NCBI GenBank assembly: GCA_026399445.1
Contig: JAPLRA010000089.1
Location: 1 to 13,817, forward strand
Direction of reading: 5' to 3'
DNA from: Sulfuritalea sp.
GTDB taxonomy: Bacteria > Pseudomonadota > Gammaproteobacteria > Burkholderiales > Rhodocyclaceae
Length of the DNA stretch: 13,817 nucleotides
Below the pieces are notes generated by a model that did no database searches, was not told where the DNA came from, and saw only the letters and a list, made by a program, of their open reading frames with translations. A program made the translations under genes and the position numbers. Positions 1 through 7,124 of the stretch are shown piece after piece. The number at the start of each line of letters is the position of its first letter. Positions within the stretch are counted from its first letter, which is position 1.

Positions 1-158
1 TCCCCCGCGCGCACCAACCATCCAGCGCTATGAGAAAGGAGAATGTCAGAACCCGCTATTTGCTACACGTATCCACAACCGCTGACTCAAAAATCAGCGA
101 CCAGCCCTGGGTCAAATTTCAATCAGCAGGGTGGGTCAATATTCAATCGGCGCCGACA
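1..158. mobile_element. Probable terminal fragment of an IS21-family insertion sequence
   Basis: Two 20-base direct repeats, TGGGTCAAATTTCAATCAGC (108-127) and TGGGTCAATATTCAATCGGC (132-151), match at 17 of 20 positions and are 24 bases apart. A shorter, degenerate copy (CTCAAAAATCAGC, 86-98) precedes them. The block ends in CGGCGCCGACA at 158. Multiple short terminal repeats and a terminal CA are typical of IS21-family ends, and the motif GTCAAT-TTCAATCGGCGCCGACA resembles IS21-type ends I recall. No istA or istB coding sequence can be recognised in the bases present, so this is either the right end of an element lying to the left of the window or a remnant. The left limit is only the window edge, and the family assignment is from memory. 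Confidence 0.5.
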
Positions 159-161
159 AAC

Positions 162-536
162 ATGGTTGAAAAAGTAGTCGCTACCGATGCAGCTTTGGAA
201 CTCATCGAGTTTCTGAAGAAGAAGCATGGTCCCGTGTTCTTCCATCAATCCGGTGGCTGTTGCGACAACAGTGCAGCCAACTGCTACTTGCCCGGGGAAC
301 TCACCATCGGCGCCGGCGACGTCTATCTTGGCGATATCGGCGGCTGCCCGTTCTACATGGGCAAGGCGCAGTACGAATACTGGAAGCACACCCAACTCAT
401 CATCGACGTGATCGAAGGAACCGGAGGGACTTTCTCGCTAGAAGGGCCGGAGGGGAAGGCGTTTCACACACGGTCGCGGGTATTTAGCGACGAAGAGTGG
501 GCGGAGTTGTGTCGGGAAACGCCAAAGCCGGGGTGA
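162..536 (+). CDS. DUF779 domain protein
   Basis: A 124-residue protein that matches the DUF779 family along its full length. Family hallmarks are visible: FFHQSGGCCDNSA (residues 26-38), GDVYLGDIGGCPFYM (52-66), YWKHTQLIIDV (73-83) and FSLEGPEGKAFHTRSRVF. Cysteines at 33, 34, 41 and 62 are conserved in the pattern and could bind metal or form disulfides, but the function is not known. Family members are often found next to NAD-dependent acetaldehyde dehydrogenase genes, and none is present here. The reading frame is open back to an ATG at 30, but those 44 extra codons read through the putative IS end, so ATG 162 is preferred because it gives the usual family length. No Shine-Dalgarno sequence precedes 162, suggesting that the insertion removed the native leader. 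Expression is therefore doubtful although the coding sequence is intact. Confidence 0.8.
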   Translation: MVEKVVATDAALELIEFLKKKHGPVFFHQSGGCCDNSAANCYLPGELTIGAGDVYLGDIGGCPFYMGKAQYEYWKHTQLIIDVIEGTGGTFSLEGPEGKAFHTRSRVFSDEEWAELCRETPKPG

Positions 537-616
537 CTGCTTAGGCTCAGGAACCGGGCATACAGATAGAGAAGTCTCCGTCACCTTCAACGGCCGGTTG
601 TGGCCGCACGCCGCCA

Positions 617-988
617 TCAGTGTGCTCCTGGCGCATAAGCCCAACCTTTTTCTTCGGCAATGACCATCAGGCGCTTGTCTTTCGTCCATATCGGGATGTC
701 TCGGATCACAGCGGCAGCAAGTAGGTGAACATCGATATAGCCGATACCACGTCCCATAAGGTGCTGCTGCTCAATGAAGAATAGGGTTTCGTCATCGGTG
801 GCAGCTGACAGGCGCGGGAGCGATTGGAGCAGGCGCAGCAATTCTTCACGGTTCCCCAGGTTGCCACAAGCCAGTTCGCCGATCACGAAGTCGTGGGTAC
901 AGACAAGCTCATTTTGCAACAAGGCCGCCAGTCCTGGACTGCCGCTGCGCAAGTGGTCGATCCAAATCGATGTATCAATCAGTATCAC
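617..988 (-). CDS. vapC: VapC-type PIN-domain ribonuclease toxin
   Basis: A 123-residue PIN-domain protein, the toxin of a type II toxin-antitoxin pair. VapC toxins are Mg-dependent endoribonucleases that typically cut tRNA or rRNA. The acidic active-site set is complete: Asp5 in LIDTSIWIDH, Glu38 in VIGELA, Asp86 in YIDVHLLAA and Asp104 in WTKDKRL. The start is GTG at 988-986. It overlaps the antitoxin stop codon in a GTGA, which indicates translational coupling, and the N-terminus MILIDTSIWIDH is the usual family beginning. The length is normal and nothing is missing, so the toxin is probably functional. It faces the DUF779 gene convergently, with 80 bp between the two stops. Confidence 0.93.
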   Translation of the reverse strand: MILIDTSIWIDHLRSGSPGLAALLQNELVCTHDFVIGELACGNLGNREELLRLLQSLPRLSAATDDETLFFIEQQHLMGRGIGYIDVHLLAAAVIRDIPIWTKDKRLMVIAEEKGWAYAPGAH

Positions 989-1182
989 CGCTTGCCTTCG
1001 CGACGGCGAGCGACAGTTTCTAGTTGTGGCTCAGTACCGCCCAGCCGAGCTAGGCGACGAGCACTTTCACGCTGAATAAGAGCGCTCAGGGCTTCCTTGA
1101 GTAGGGCACTACGTTCTTGAACACCAGAGAGTAGCTGCGCCTGGTTGAGGAGAGTTTCATCAAGCGTGACGGTAGTACGCAT
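985..1182 (-). CDS. vapB: VapB-type antitoxin
   Basis: A 65-residue antitoxin expected to bind and block the PIN toxin encoded immediately downstream. The N-terminal part (MRTTVTLDETLLNQAQLL) looks like a ribbon-helix-helix DNA-binding fold of the VapB/DUF2191 type. The middle, with EALSALIQRESARRLARLGG, matches the stretch of this family that contacts the toxin. It starts at ATG 1182-1180, with AGGAG seven bases upstream. The last codon overlaps the toxin start (GTGA), so the two form one transcript. Such antitoxins usually repress their own promoter, and a fitting palindrome lies just upstream at 1216-1229. Identification as VapB is confident from both sequence and partner. Confidence 0.92.
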   Translation of the reverse strand: MRTTVTLDETLLNQAQLLSGVQERSALLKEALSALIQRESARRLARLGGTEPQLETVARRREGKR

Positions 1183-1209
1183 AGTGCGGCTCCTAACAAA
1201 TGAGCACCA

Positions 1210-1241
1210 AGTATAGCATCATTCGATGCGCTAAAAGATGC
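1210..1241 (-). promoter_or_regulatory. vapBC promoter with candidate autoregulatory operator
   Basis: Read on the minus strand, a good -10 box TATACT (1215-1210) lies 27 bases before the antitoxin start codon. Directly upstream of it is the perfect palindrome GCATC-GAAT-GATGC (1229-1216), and a further GCATC occurs at 1241-1237. The palindrome sits between -35 and -10, where a bound ribbon-helix-helix antitoxin would block RNA polymerase. The -35 region at 17-base spacing (TCTTTT) is a poor match. The operator role is inferred. Confidence 0.5.
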
Positions 1242-1359
1242 TTACTTTGAGCCTATGTGTCGTCGCGATATGTTAATGGAATGCCCCTCGCGACTGGCCG
1301 GCAATGGCCGCAATTCGCCCTCGACTGAAAGTCGGTGCTCGCGATACGGCGCGGAATTG

Positions 1360-1809
1360 CTACTCCACGCGAATCCAGGTCTGGGTGCGGCCGAAGAACA
1401 GGATGGAACCGCGCATTTCGAGCTTCTTGCCGCCGTCGATCACCGTCACCTTGGCGTTGTAGACCTTGCCGTTGGTCGGATCGAGAATCTTGCCGCCGCT
1501 CCAGACGGTGTCGCTTTCCTTCTTCAGGTCGGTCAGGATGGCCATGCCGACGACCGGTTTGCCCTTGCGTGGGTCGTCGCTGGCGCACTCATCGCATTTC
1601 GAGTCCTGCTTGGCGGGATCGACAATCTTTTCGACCGTGCCGGAAATCACGCCATCCTTCTCCGTGATGCGCACCTGGGACTTGGGCTTCCTGGTTTCGT
1701 CGTCGATGGTGCTCCACGAGCCGACCGGAGACATGGATTGCCCCAGGGCAGGCAGGGCAAGGCCGGCGGCCAAGGCGATGATGCAGAGGCGCGATGGTGG
1801 CGAAGTCAT
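1360..1809 (-). CDS. Exported DUF2147 family protein
   Basis: A 149-residue protein of the DUF2147 family, whose function is not established. Residues 1-24 form a signal peptide: a short arginine-containing start, the hydrophobic run LCIIALAAGLALPAL, and probable cleavage after ALG or ALGQ, so it is periplasmic or exported. The mature part shows the family pattern: PVGSWSTIDDETRKPKSQVRITEKDGVISGTVEKI near the start, KGKPVVGMAIL in the middle, and WSGGKILDPTNGKVYNAKVTV towards the end, which suggests a small beta-rich lipocalin-like fold. A CDEC pair (Cys at about residues 88 and 91) could form a disulfide. The frame is open further upstream to 1962, but ATG 1809 is chosen because AAGGAG lies seven bases before it and the signal peptide starts there. 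It is divergent from the fbp operon. Confidence 0.87.
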   Translation of the reverse strand: MTSPPSRLCIIALAAGLALPALGQSMSPVGSWSTIDDETRKPKSQVRITEKDGVISGTVEKIVDPAKQDSKCDECASDDPRKGKPVVGMAILTDLKKESDTVWSGGKILDPTNGKVYNAKVTVIDGGKKLEMRGSILFFGRTQTWIRVE

Positions 1810-1865
1810 GGCGAATCTCCTTTTGGGCAGGGGGCGAGCCGTACTGATCGCGGGAAACCGGCTTG

Positions 1866-1893
1866 ATTCTAGCGGCGCAGCAAGTGACAACAA
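1866..1893 (-). promoter_or_regulatory. Candidate promoter of the DUF2147 gene
   Basis: On the minus strand, TTGTTG (1893-1888) and TAGAAT (1871-1866, five of six matches to TATAAT) are separated by 16 bases, about 57 bases before the start codon. It lies in the 222-bp space between two divergent genes. This is prediction by eye only. Confidence 0.4.
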
Positions 1894-1951
1894 CGGGCTT
1901 ATTTGAAGGATAAGAAAAAGTGAATGGTGCTTATAGATCGATGCGATTACA

Positions 1952-1979
1952 TTGTCCGGCAACAGAGCAGGGTTATCTG
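1952..1979 (+). promoter_or_regulatory. Weak candidate promoter of the fbp operon
   Basis: TTGTCC (1952-1957) is followed after 16 bases by TATCTG (1974-1979), about 50 bases before the fbp start. Just upstream, ATCGATGCGAT (1938-1948) has short inverted arms ATCG/CGAT. Calvin-cycle operons are commonly controlled by the LysR-type regulator CbbR, but I cannot identify a convincing CbbR site here and no cbbR gene is present in the window. Confidence 0.25.
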
Positions 1980-2031
1980 CGCCGGCAGTGTGCAGCGCGT
2001 AATTCGGCCCTAATTTTTAGGAGCAGGACTC

Positions 2032-3123
2032 ATGCACCAGAGACGCACCACACTGACCCGGTACACCATCGAGCAGGAACACAAGCATCCGGGCGCTTCG
2101 GGTGAGTTCTCCGGGCTGCTCAACTCCCTGGCCACCGCCATCAAGATCATCTCCAACCAGGTGAACAAGGGGGCGTTGATCGGCGCACTGGGCAATGCCG
2201 GCGCTGATGAGGTGTCGGTAAACGTTCAGGGCGAAGTGCAGAAGAAGCTCGACGTGATGAGCAACGACGTCATGCTGCAGGAGAACGAGTGGTCCGGCAA
2301 CTTGAGCGGCATGGCCTCGGAGGAAATGGAAGACGTGTACGTCCTCCCCTCCCATTGCAAGCGCGGCAAGTACCTGCTGGTCTTTGATCCGCTGGACGGC
2401 AGTTCGAACATCGACGTGAACCTGACGGTGGGAACCATCTTTTCGATCCTGCGCGCACCGAATCCCGGCAAGGACGCCAGCCTCGAAGATTTCCTGCAGC
2501 CCGGCACGCAGCAGGTTTGCGCCGGCCTCGCGCTGTACGGGCCGTCGACCATGCTGGTGCTGACCACCGGCGACGGGGTCGATGGCTTCACGCTGGACCG
2601 CGACATCGGCGCCTTCATCCTCACTCATCCGCAGATGCGCATTCCGGCCGACGCGCACGAGTTTGCCATCAACGCGTCCAACGAGCGTTTCTGGGAGCCT
2701 CCAGTGAAGCGCTATGTGGAAGAGTGCCTGGCCGGGAAGACCGGCCCCCGCGGCAAGGACTTCAACATGCGCTGGGTGGCCTCCCTGGTGGCGGAAACCT
2801 TCCGCATTCTGACCCGTGGCGGCATCTTCATGTACCCGAAAGACAGCAAAGACCCTTCGAAGCCGGGGCGCCTGCGCCTGATGTACGAGGCCAATCCGAT
2901 TTCATTCCTGATCGAGCAGGCCGGCGGCGCATCGACCACCGGGCGCGAACGTGTGATGGAGCTTGCTCCGTCGGCTCTGCACCAACGCGTACCGCTGATT
3001 TTCGGTTCGAGGAACGAAGTCGAGCGCGTGTCCGGCTACCATGCGGAATACACCAGCGGCAAGGAACCGGACACCTTCAACTCGCCGCTGTTCTCAACGC
3101 GTTCGCTGTTCAGAACCCAATAA
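2032..3123 (+). CDS. fbp: Fructose-1,6-bisphosphatase class I
   Basis: This cytoplasmic enzyme hydrolyses fructose-1,6-bisphosphate to fructose-6-phosphate in gluconeogenesis and in the regenerative half of the Calvin cycle. The 363 residues match class I FBPase throughout. Visible motifs are the metal-binding acidic stretch ASEEMED (95-101), the signature FDPLDGSSNID (118-128), GRLRLMYEANPISFLIEQAGG towards the C-terminus, and RVPLIFGSRNEVERV near the end. It is about 20-30 residues longer than many relatives, through a C-terminal tail after the last conserved segment. The start at ATG 2032 has AGGAG eight bases upstream and gives the usual MHQRRTTLT beginning. It is the first gene of the operon, 14 bases before the original prk start. 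Pairing with prk points to a Calvin-cycle role, and the gene could equally be called cbbF. Confidence 0.95.
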   Translation: MHQRRTTLTRYTIEQEHKHPGASGEFSGLLNSLATAIKIISNQVNKGALIGALGNAGADEVSVNVQGEVQKKLDVMSNDVMLQENEWSGNLSGMASEEMEDVYVLPSHCKRGKYLLVFDPLDGSSNIDVNLTVGTIFSILRAPNPGKDASLEDFLQPGTQQVCAGLALYGPSTMLVLTTGDGVDGFTLDRDIGAFILTHPQMRIPADAHEFAINASNERFWEPPVKRYVEECLAGKTGPRGKDFNMRWVASLVAETFRILTRGGIFMYPKDSKDPSKPGRLRLMYEANPISFLIEQAGGASTTGRERVMELAPSALHQRVPLIFGSRNEVERVSGYHAEYTSGKEPDTFNSPLFSTRSLFRTQ

Positions 3124-3137
3124 CCCAGGAGGCTCCC

Positions 3138-3936
3138 ATGTCGGTCAAGCATCCCATCGTACCTCAAGGCCGCCATCGTCGAGGGCGACTCCTTCCATCG
3201 CTATGACCGCAAGTCCATGAAAGTGGCAATGGAAGAAACCCGGTTGAAAGGCAATAACCACTTCAGCCACTTCGGTCCGGAAGCCAATCTGCTCGAGGAA
3301 CTGGCGGGGCTGTTCAAGACCTATGGCGAGACCGGCGTGGGCAAGGTGCGCAAGTATTTGCACAATCCTGAAGAGGCGGCGCCTTATGGCCAGCAATCAG
3401 GAGAATTTACGCCCTGGGAAGATATTCCCGGCGGCACCGATCTGATGTTCTACGAAGGCCTGCACGGCGCCGCGGTCACCGACACGGTCAATGTCGCGCA
3501 GCATGCCGACCTGTTGGTCGGCGTAGTGCCGACCGTGAACCTCGAATGGATACAGAAGTTGCACCGCGACAAGAACCAGCGCGGCTACTCGACCGAGGCC
3601 GTGGTGGATACCATCCTGCGCCGCATGCCGGACTATATCAACTACATCACGCCGCAGTTCTCGCGCACCCACGTGAATTTCCAGCGGGTGCCGACGGTGG
3701 ATACCTCCAATCCGTTCATCGCCCGCGACATTCCGACGGCCGACGAGAGCTTTGTCGTGATCCGCTTTGCCAATTCGAAGGGCATCGATTTCCCTTACCT
3801 GTTATCCATGATCCACAATTCCTTCATGTCACGGCCGAACATCATCGTGGTGCCCGGCGGCAAGATGGAGCTGGCCATGCAACTGATCTTCACGCCCATG
3901 ATTCTGCGTCTGATGGAGAACCGGAAGCGGGCTTAA
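3138..3936 (+). pseudogene. cbbP: Phosphoribulokinase, disrupted by deletion of the P-loop region and a frameshift
   Basis: Phosphoribulokinase makes ribulose-1,5-bisphosphate, the substrate of Rubisco, from ribulose-5-phosphate and ATP. The original start is ATG 3138, behind the strong ribosome site AGGAGG (3127-3132), and it encodes the familiar MSVKHPIV. That frame then leaves the family and stops at 3204-3206. Family sequence resumes in another frame at about 3160 with LKAAIVEGDSFHRYDR and continues to 3936. About 25 codons are absent between the two parts, including the Walker A P-loop (normally GSSGAGTT). The remainder is well preserved: EGDSFHRYDR, FYEGLHG, NLEWIQKLHRDKNQRGYSTEAV, RVPTVDTSNPF and VPGGKMELAMQLIF. 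A product from the internal ATG 3217 would be 239 residues instead of about 290 and could not bind ATP normally. Clean conservation downstream means the lesion is very recent or is an assembly or sequencing error. Confidence 0.9.
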
Positions 3937-3937
3937 G

Positions 3938-3957
3938 TTTCAGCGAATTTCAGCGAA
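3938..3957. repeat. Perfect 10-bp tandem repeat, two copies
   Basis: TTTCAGCGAA occurs twice back to back (3938-3947 and 3948-3957), starting two bases after the prk stop codon. It may be a slippage duplication or a direct-repeat binding site, and nothing else in the sequence separates these. Confidence 0.7.
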
Positions 3958-3990
3958 TCAAGCACCTAGCAGTCTACCTAGCGCGATCCA

Positions 3991-4014
3991 CCCGGTTTCG
4001 CCGATAATACCGGG
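3991..4014 (+). promoter_or_regulatory. Inverted repeat upstream of tkt, possible promoter element
   Basis: CCCGGT (3991-3996) and ACCGGG (4009-4014) form six-base inverted arms around a 12-base centre that contains GATAAT (4003-4008, five of six matches to the -10 consensus). No matching -35 box is seen, and there is no T-run that would make it a terminator. It lies in the 124-bp gap between prk and tkt, the widest gap inside the carbon cluster, where an internal promoter or operator would be plausible. Confidence 0.25.
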
Positions 4015-4060
4015 CTACCCTGACGGAACCCATCCCGTCACCAGACCAGTCGATGCCGCC

Positions 4061-6085
4061 ATGACCACTTCCGCAACCGCAGCAGGCCCCGTGGGCTCCA
4101 AGCTTTCCAACGCCATTCGTGCCCTCGCCATGGACGCGGTGCAAAAGGCCAACTCCGGCCATCCCGGCGCCCCGATGGGCATGGCCGAGATCGCCGAAGT
4201 TCTGTGGACCAAGCACCTGCGCCACAATCCGGGCAATCCGAAGTGGGCCGACCGCGACCGCTTCGTGCTGTCCAACGGCCACGGCTCGATGCTGATCTAT
4301 GCGCTACTGCATCTCACCGGCTACGACCTCTCGATCGACGACCTGAAGAACTTCCGTCAGTTGCACAGCAAGACGCCGGGCCATCCCGAGTACGGCTATA
4401 CGGCCGGCGTGGAGACCACCACCGGTCCGCTCGGCCAGGGCGTCACCAACGCCGTCGGCATGGCGATGGCGGAAAAGCTGCTGGCGGCCGAGTTCAACAG
4501 ACCCGGCCATGAGATCGTCGATCATCGCACTTACACCTTCCTCGGCGACGGCTGCCTGATGGAAGGTATTTCGCACGAAGCCTGTGCGCTGGCCGGTACC
4601 TGGGGCCTGGGCAAGCTGACGGCGTTCTGGGACGACAACGGCATTTCCATCGACGGCCATGTCGAGGGCTGGTTTACAGACGATACGCCCAAGCGCTTCG
4701 AGGCCTACGGCTGGCACGTGGTGCCGAACGTCAACGGCCACGATCCGGTGGCTCTGAATGCCGCCATCAACGCCGCCAAGGCGGTGACCGACAAGCCTTC
4801 GCTGATCTGCTGCAAGACCGTGATCGGCCTCGGCGCTCCGAACAAGCAGGGCACCCACGATGTGCATGGCGCGCCGCTGGGCGATGCCGAAATCGCCGCC
4901 GCCCGTGCAAATATCGGCTGGCCGCACCCGGCATTCGAGATTCCCGCGGATGTCTATGCCGGCTGGGACGCGAAGAAGAATGGCGCCGAGTTTGAAGGCG
5001 GCTGGAACCAGAAGTTCGCGAGCTACGCCAAGGCCTTCCCGGTCGAAGCCGCCGAGTTCAAGCGCCGCATGGCCAATGAACTGCCGGCCAACTGGACCGA
5101 GCACGCCAAAAAAGTCATCGCCGAGGCCAATACCAAGGCTGAAACCGTTGCCACACGCAAGGCCTCGCAGATCTCCATCAATGCGCTGGCCCCGGCACTG
5201 CCCGAGTTCGTCGGCGGCTCGGCCGACCTGACCGGCTCCAACCTGACCAACTGGGCGGGCTGCAAGCATGTCTCGGGCAAGACGCCCGGCAACTACATCT
5301 CCTACGGCGTGCGCGAGTTCGGCATGGCGCACATCATGAACGGCATGGCGCTGCATGGCGGCATCCTGCCCTTCGGCGGCACCTTCCTGATGTTCTCGGA
5401 ATATGCCCGCAACGCCCTGCGCATGTCGGCGCTGATGAAGCAGCGTGTGATCTACGTGTTCACGCATGACTCGATCGGCCTCGGCGAGGACGGCCCGACC
5501 CACCAGCCGGTGGAGCAGACCGCCACCCTGCGCATGATTCCCAACATGGACGTCTGGCGTCCCTGCGATACGGTCGAGACCATGGTGGCCTGGACGGCGG
5601 CGGTGGAGAAGCTGACCGGCCCGAGCTCGTTGTGCCTGTCGCGGCAGAATCTGCCTTTCGTGCCGCGCGACGAGGCGACCATCGCCAACATCAAGAAGGG
5701 CGGCTACATCATTTCCGAGGCCAAGAACGGCAAGCCCAAGGCAATCATCATCGCTACCGGCTCCGAAGTGGATCTGGCCCTCAAGGCGCAGGCCGCGATG
5801 GCGGCCGAAATTCCGGTGCGCGTGGTATCGATGCCCTGCACCAATGTGTTTGACCGCCAGGATGCCGCCTACCGCGATTCGGTGCTGCTTAAGGGCGTGC
5901 CGCGCGTCGCCGTCGAAGCCGGCGTCACCGACGGCTGGTACAAGTATGTCGGCGCTGCCGGTGGCGGTCAGGGTGCCGTGATCGGCCTCGACCGTTTTGG
6001 CGAGTCGGCGCCCGCCGGGGCGTTGTTCAAGGAATTCGGCTTTACCGTGGCAAATGTCGTGAAGACGGTCGAACAGTTTATCTAA
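4061..6085 (+). CDS. tkt: Transketolase
   Basis: A thiamine-diphosphate enzyme that moves two-carbon ketol units between sugar phosphates in the pentose phosphate pathway and in the Calvin-cycle regeneration steps. The 674-residue length is normal. Visible hallmarks are NSGHPGAPMG with His34, SNGHGS with His74, TPGHPEYG with His108, and the cofactor motif GDGCLMEG...DDNG (162-194). Also present are the pyrimidine-domain segment REFGMAHIMNGMALHGG with the catalytic glutamate, and HDSIGLGEDGPTHQP with the substrate-binding histidine. The C-terminal domain (ATGSEVDLAL, VSMPC, EAGVTDGWYKY) is complete. ATG 4061 is chosen by alignment to the family. The upstream bases have no clear Shine-Dalgarno site, unlike gap and fba. 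It sits 124 bp after prk and 22 bp before gap. It serves both pathways, so it should be expressed even if prk is inactive. Confidence 0.96.
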   Translation: MTTSATAAGPVGSKLSNAIRALAMDAVQKANSGHPGAPMGMAEIAEVLWTKHLRHNPGNPKWADRDRFVLSNGHGSMLIYALLHLTGYDLSIDDLKNFRQLHSKTPGHPEYGYTAGVETTTGPLGQGVTNAVGMAMAEKLLAAEFNRPGHEIVDHRTYTFLGDGCLMEGISHEACALAGTWGLGKLTAFWDDNGISIDGHVEGWFTDDTPKRFEAYGWHVVPNVNGHDPVALNAAINAAKAVTDKPSLICCKTVIGLGAPNKQGTHDVHGAPLGDAEIAAARANIGWPHPAFEIPADVYAGWDAKKNGAEFEGGWNQKFASYAKAFPVEAAEFKRRMANELPANWTEHAKKVIAEANTKAETVATRKASQISINALAPALPEFVGGSADLTGSNLTNWAGCKHVSGKTPGNYISYGVREFGMAHIMNGMALHGGILPFGGTFLMFSEYARNALRMSALMKQRVIYVFTHDSIGLGEDGPTHQPVEQTATLRMIPNMDVWRPCDTVETMVAWTAAVEKLTGPSSLCLSRQNLPFVPRDEATIANIKKGGYIISEAKNGKPKAIIIATGSEVDLALKAQAAMAAEIPVRVVSMPCTNVFDRQDAAYRDSVLLKGVPRVAVEAGVTDGWYKYVGAAGGGQGAVIGLDRFGESAPAGALFKEFGFTVANVVKTVEQFI

Positions 6086-6107
6086 TCACCACCAGGAGTT
6101 TAATCAC

Positions 6108-7106
6108 ATGGCTATCAAGGTTGGCATCAACGGTTTCGGCCGCATCGGCCGCATGGCGTTCCGCGCCATCGCCAAGGATTTCCCCGAGATCGAAGTGGTC
6201 GGCATCAACGACCTGCTCGAGCCCGATTATCTGGCCTACATGCTGAAGTACGACTCGGTGCATGGCAACTTCAAGGGCAGCATCGCCGTCGACGGAAACA
6301 CGCTGATCGTCAATGGCAAGAAGATCCGCCTCACCGCCGAGAAGGACCCCGCCAACCTGAAGGGGAACGAAGTCGGTGCCGAGATCGTGATCGAATCCAC
6401 CGGCTTCTTCCTGACCAAGGAAACCTGCCAGAAGCACATCGATGCGGGCGCCAAGAAGGTGGTCCAGTCGGCTCCGTCGAAGGACGACACGCCGATGTTC
6501 GTCTATGGCGTGAACCACCAGAAGTACGCCGGGGAGACCATCGTTTCGGCTGCTTCCTGCACCACCAACTGCCTGGCTCCCGTTGCCAAGGTGCTGAACG
6601 ACAACTGGGGCATCAAGCGCGGCCTGATGACCACGGTGCACGCCGCCACGGCGACGCAAAAGACTGTCGACGGTCCGTCCAACAAGGATTGGCGCGGCGG
6701 TCGCGGCATTCTGGAAAACATCATCCCGTCGTCCACCGGCGCTGCCAAGGCGGTCGGTATCGTGATTCCGGAACTCAACAAAAAGCTTACCGGCATGTCC
6801 TTCCGCGTGCCGACCTCCGATGTTTCGGTGGTCGACCTGACCGTAGAACTGATCAAGGAAGCCTCCTACAAGGAGATCTGCGCCGCAATGAAGGCGGCTT
6901 CGGAAGGCTCCATGAAGGGTGTTCTGGGCTACACGGAAGAGAAAGTGGTCGCCACCGATTTCCGCGGCAACCCCCTGCCGTCGACCTTTGACGCCGAAGC
7001 AGGCATCGCGCTGGACAGCACCTTCGTCAAGGTCATCGCCTGGTACGACAACGAGTACGGCTACACCTGCAACATGCTGAACTTCCTCAAGCACGTCGCC
7101 AAGTAA
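6108..7106 (+). CDS. gap: Type I glyceraldehyde-3-phosphate dehydrogenase
   Basis: This enzyme interconverts glyceraldehyde-3-phosphate and 1,3-bisphosphoglycerate with NAD(P) in glycolysis, gluconeogenesis and the Calvin cycle. The 332-residue length is standard. The nucleotide fold begins with VGINGFGRIGRMAFRA (5-20). The active-site segment SCTTNCLAP holds the catalytic Cys151, and His178 follows in TTVHAATATQ. RVPTSDVSVVDL and the C-terminal WYDNEYGYTCNMLNF are intact. Asp35 in GINDLLEPD, at the end of the second strand, is the residue usually linked to NAD preference, so NAD use is inferred. It is preceded by AGGAG nine bases before ATG 6108, in the short 22-bp gap after tkt. In a Calvin-cycle setting it could be called cbbG. 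Nothing unusual is seen. Confidence 0.96.
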   Translation: MAIKVGINGFGRIGRMAFRAIAKDFPEIEVVGINDLLEPDYLAYMLKYDSVHGNFKGSIAVDGNTLIVNGKKIRLTAEKDPANLKGNEVGAEIVIESTGFFLTKETCQKHIDAGAKKVVQSAPSKDDTPMFVYGVNHQKYAGETIVSAASCTTNCLAPVAKVLNDNWGIKRGLMTTVHAATATQKTVDGPSNKDWRGGRGILENIIPSSTGAAKAVGIVIPELNKKLTGMSFRVPTSDVSVVDLTVELIKEASYKEICAAMKAASEGSMKGVLGYTEEKVVATDFRGNPLPSTFDAEAGIALDSTFVKVIAWYDNEYGYTCNMLNFLKHVAK

Positions 7107-7124
7107 TCCGAAGGGAAACCCGCA

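Noticed and set aside
30..161. An N-terminal extension of the DUF779 protein by 44 residues
   Set aside because: The extension translates the repeats of the putative IS end, is not part of the family, and has no ribosome site before ATG 30.
591..606. CGGCC/GGCCG hairpin between the convergent DUF779 and vapC genes as a shared terminator
   Set aside because: The stem is only five bases and no T-run follows on either strand.
1262..1294. Inverted repeat GTCGCG/CGCGAC in the vapB to DUF2147 gap
   Set aside because: Short arms 21 bases apart without a T-run. The nearby CGACT/AGTCG hairpin (1322-1334) is also too weak to call a terminator. Nothing else was seen in 1242-1359.
3138..3936. Programmed ribosomal frameshifting as an explanation for the split prk frame
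   Set aside because: A frameshift alone would not restore the protein, because the P-loop codons are missing from every frame. There is also no slippery sequence at the junction.
4304..5503. A 399-codon open frame on the minus strand opposite tkt
   Set aside because: Antisense of a complete, conserved transketolase; no ribosome site and no recognisable domain.
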